From positions 1,984,001 through 2,048,000 of the forward strand of contig BLLK01000045.1 in NCBI GenBank assembly GCA_021927905.1: a stretch of 64,000 nt of DNA, in the 5' to 3' direction. The stretch comes from Chaetoceros tenuissimus (Eukaryota; Bacillariophyta; Thalassiosirophyceae; Chaetocerotales; Chaetocerotaceae). Positions 62,570-64,000 of the stretch are shown here, in pieces. Position 1 is the stretch's first letter. Every line of letters starts with the position of its first letter. The notes below the pieces were generated by a model that was given only the letters and a program-made list of their open reading frames with translations, did not search any database and was not told the origin of the DNA. Made by a program: the position numbers and the translations under genes.

Positions 62570-64000
62570 ATGAGCAGTCGACACAAACATAATGATTTGC
62601 CTTGGTATTTAAAAGACTTTATAGAAAACGAGAACATAGAATCCACTGAAGGAAATCGCGGTAAAAATGTAAATACTATAGAGTTGAACTGCAATGAGAG
62701 CACGGGTTCTAAAGATGAATGTAGTTCGCAAGAGAAGTATGTGTGTCAAGATGAAACCAACTGTTTTAGAAATAATGAACAAAGACAAGAGAAGGAGACT
62801 ATGGAAGCTTCTTCAACACTAGCAATGCCCGTTCAAGAAGACATCAACATTGATATCAATAGTATATTTTATGTATATGATAGAAGATCTTATGATGCAA
62901 ATGAGAAATCCGGATTTGAATTCAAACGATTTACTGGGTCAATAGATGAACTTGAAAAGAAATCGAGTAGAAGGAATCACCTGAAACCAGACAAGGAAAC
63001 TAGAACTATGGGATTATATGCATTTAGAACTTTTCGTATTGAATGGACATCTATCTTTCTAATTCTTCTATGGGTATTGTTTCTTACGACTCCTTTGCTT
63101 CGACGTGATGCAGAACGAAAGAAAGATTCAAAAGTAGTTGTTCATGATGGTGATGGGGAGCAATCAAACAATACAGTTCTCTCCCTTTACTCATCTGAAG
63201 AAGAGAATGGTAATCAAGAATCCTCAGAAATTGATAGAAGCAGTTCAAAAGATTCCGCTGAAACTCCTTACTTGGAAAAGTCACTGTCTAGTAAAATAGA
63301 AGATCAGATTGGGAACAATAGAGAGGAAGAGGAAGTAACTGTTTCAAAATACTCTAAATCGTCAAAATTAGCAGGTCGAAATGTTTCTCAAGATGCTAGC
63401 AAAAATGCTTCCAATTTTGGCAATCACGTCGAAATGGTGGCAGAAGCAATATCAAAATCTTGTGGTCTCGATAGAAAGGATTCCCTACAAATTGCAGTTT
63501 CACAGGTACTGTCAGATCACAGGCACAAAGCTCAAATTGAAATAGACCGTACAAGAGCAAAGGTACAAAAGAAGGAAGAAGTGGCACAGAAAGGTGAGTC
63601 TTTTGGTGAAGATGGGTGTCCCTACGAATCATATTGCATATATCAACTCTAACTGTCCTTTAGCTATTGCGGACTTGAAGCGATTGATGACATCAATAAT
63701 GTTTGGAAGAATCCTTGCTTTATCTGTTACATTGCAGGTGTTGCTATCTAACTTTAATGACATTAGAGTTCTTTCTATACATTATCTACCCGCACAAAGT
63801 AATGAGATCTGGAGTACTCTCTGGGGCATTGTCGTGGAAAAGGTAAGCTGACTACAGCACTAGGTATATTGGCTATGCAAACTCGCATTTTAATTCTTTT
63901 TCTCACGATATGTTTTTAGATTTGTGGATGCAAGAGCGTCGGAAATTCATCACTCGCACTTCTTTTCTCAGAAAGATTGCCTTACATTTTACTGTCAATA
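62570..64000 (+). CDS. Hypothetical membrane protein, continues beyond window
   Basis: Not recognised; the 3' part is outside. Exons: 62570-63593, 63664-63842 and 63920-beyond 64000, introns 70 and 77 nt (GTGAGT...CCTTTAG and GTAAGC...TTTTTAG), phases consistent. The N-terminal ~165 residues are acidic/Ser-rich and cytosolic in look. One membrane helix lies at ~163-177 (TSIFLILLWVLFLTTPLL), then a charged coiled-coil-rich region (~180-345). Exon 2 is more hydrophobic (M-F-G-R-I-L-A-L-S-V-T-L-Q-V-L-L-S). Exon 3 begins I-C-G-C-K-S-V-G-N-S-S-L-A-L-L-F. A competing out-of-frame ATG at 62563 stops after nine codons. Confidence 0.65.

Overview
The window reads as nuclear DNA from a photosynthetic stramenopile, most likely a centric diatom. 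Several predicted proteins begin with a signal peptide that runs straight into an 'A-F'-type plastid-targeting junction (C-D-A|F, I-E-A|F, S-H-A|F, N-S|F). The genome is compact and AT-rich. Introns are few and short (about 64-105 nt), usually GTAAG...YAG, and all three standard stop codons are used. A Chaetoceros-like diatom is a guess from style only. About 37 protein genes are packed on both strands, mostly 150-900 bp apart, with no transposon or phage signature.

Left part (1-15 kb): a truncated CCR4 deadenylase; a circularly permuted tRNA-Cys(GCA) gene with the 3' half before the 5' half, which is the most unusual object here; the mRNA cap guanine-N7 methyltransferase; an RG-rich unknown; two single-pass membrane proteins (one DUF5672-like); a coiled-coil protein; a small plastid-type preprotein; APC11; an unknown; and a PfkB-family sugar kinase.

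Middle (15-35 kb): a membrane RING-H2 protein, an unknown two-TM protein, a plastid DnaJ protein, a GT31 (core-1 galactosyltransferase-like) gene with an apparent frameshift, a Cys-motif unknown, a diatom-type beta-propeller protein, a class I (HDAC3-like) histone deacetylase, a membrane-anchored cyclophilin-like protein, a plastid/lumen preprotein, a plastid-type pirin, an MGQ-start unknown, and a fusion of an AlkB-like fold with a glycosyltransferase-like domain.

Right part (35-64 kb): VPS13 (five exons, about 3335 aa), an N-myristoylation-type staphylococcal nuclease homologue, a GPR107/108-type seven-TM protein, a two-TM unknown, adenylate kinase, a DUF501 protein, an ankyrin gene whose second exon does not fit the reading frame, BOP1, BRAP, a SHOCT-tailed two-TM protein, a DinB-like protein, a Golgi-type sulfotransferase-like protein, and a multi-exon unknown running off the right edge.

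The genes do not form an operon or one pathway. Recurrent themes are mRNA/ribosome housekeeping (CCR4, cap methyltransferase, BOP1, tRNA), ubiquitin (APC11, RING-H2, BRAP), Golgi glycan modification (DUF5672-like, GT31, sulfotransferase) and plastid import. Splice sites were placed by hand from GT/AG signals, reading-frame continuity and protein-family continuity, and no alignment tool was run.
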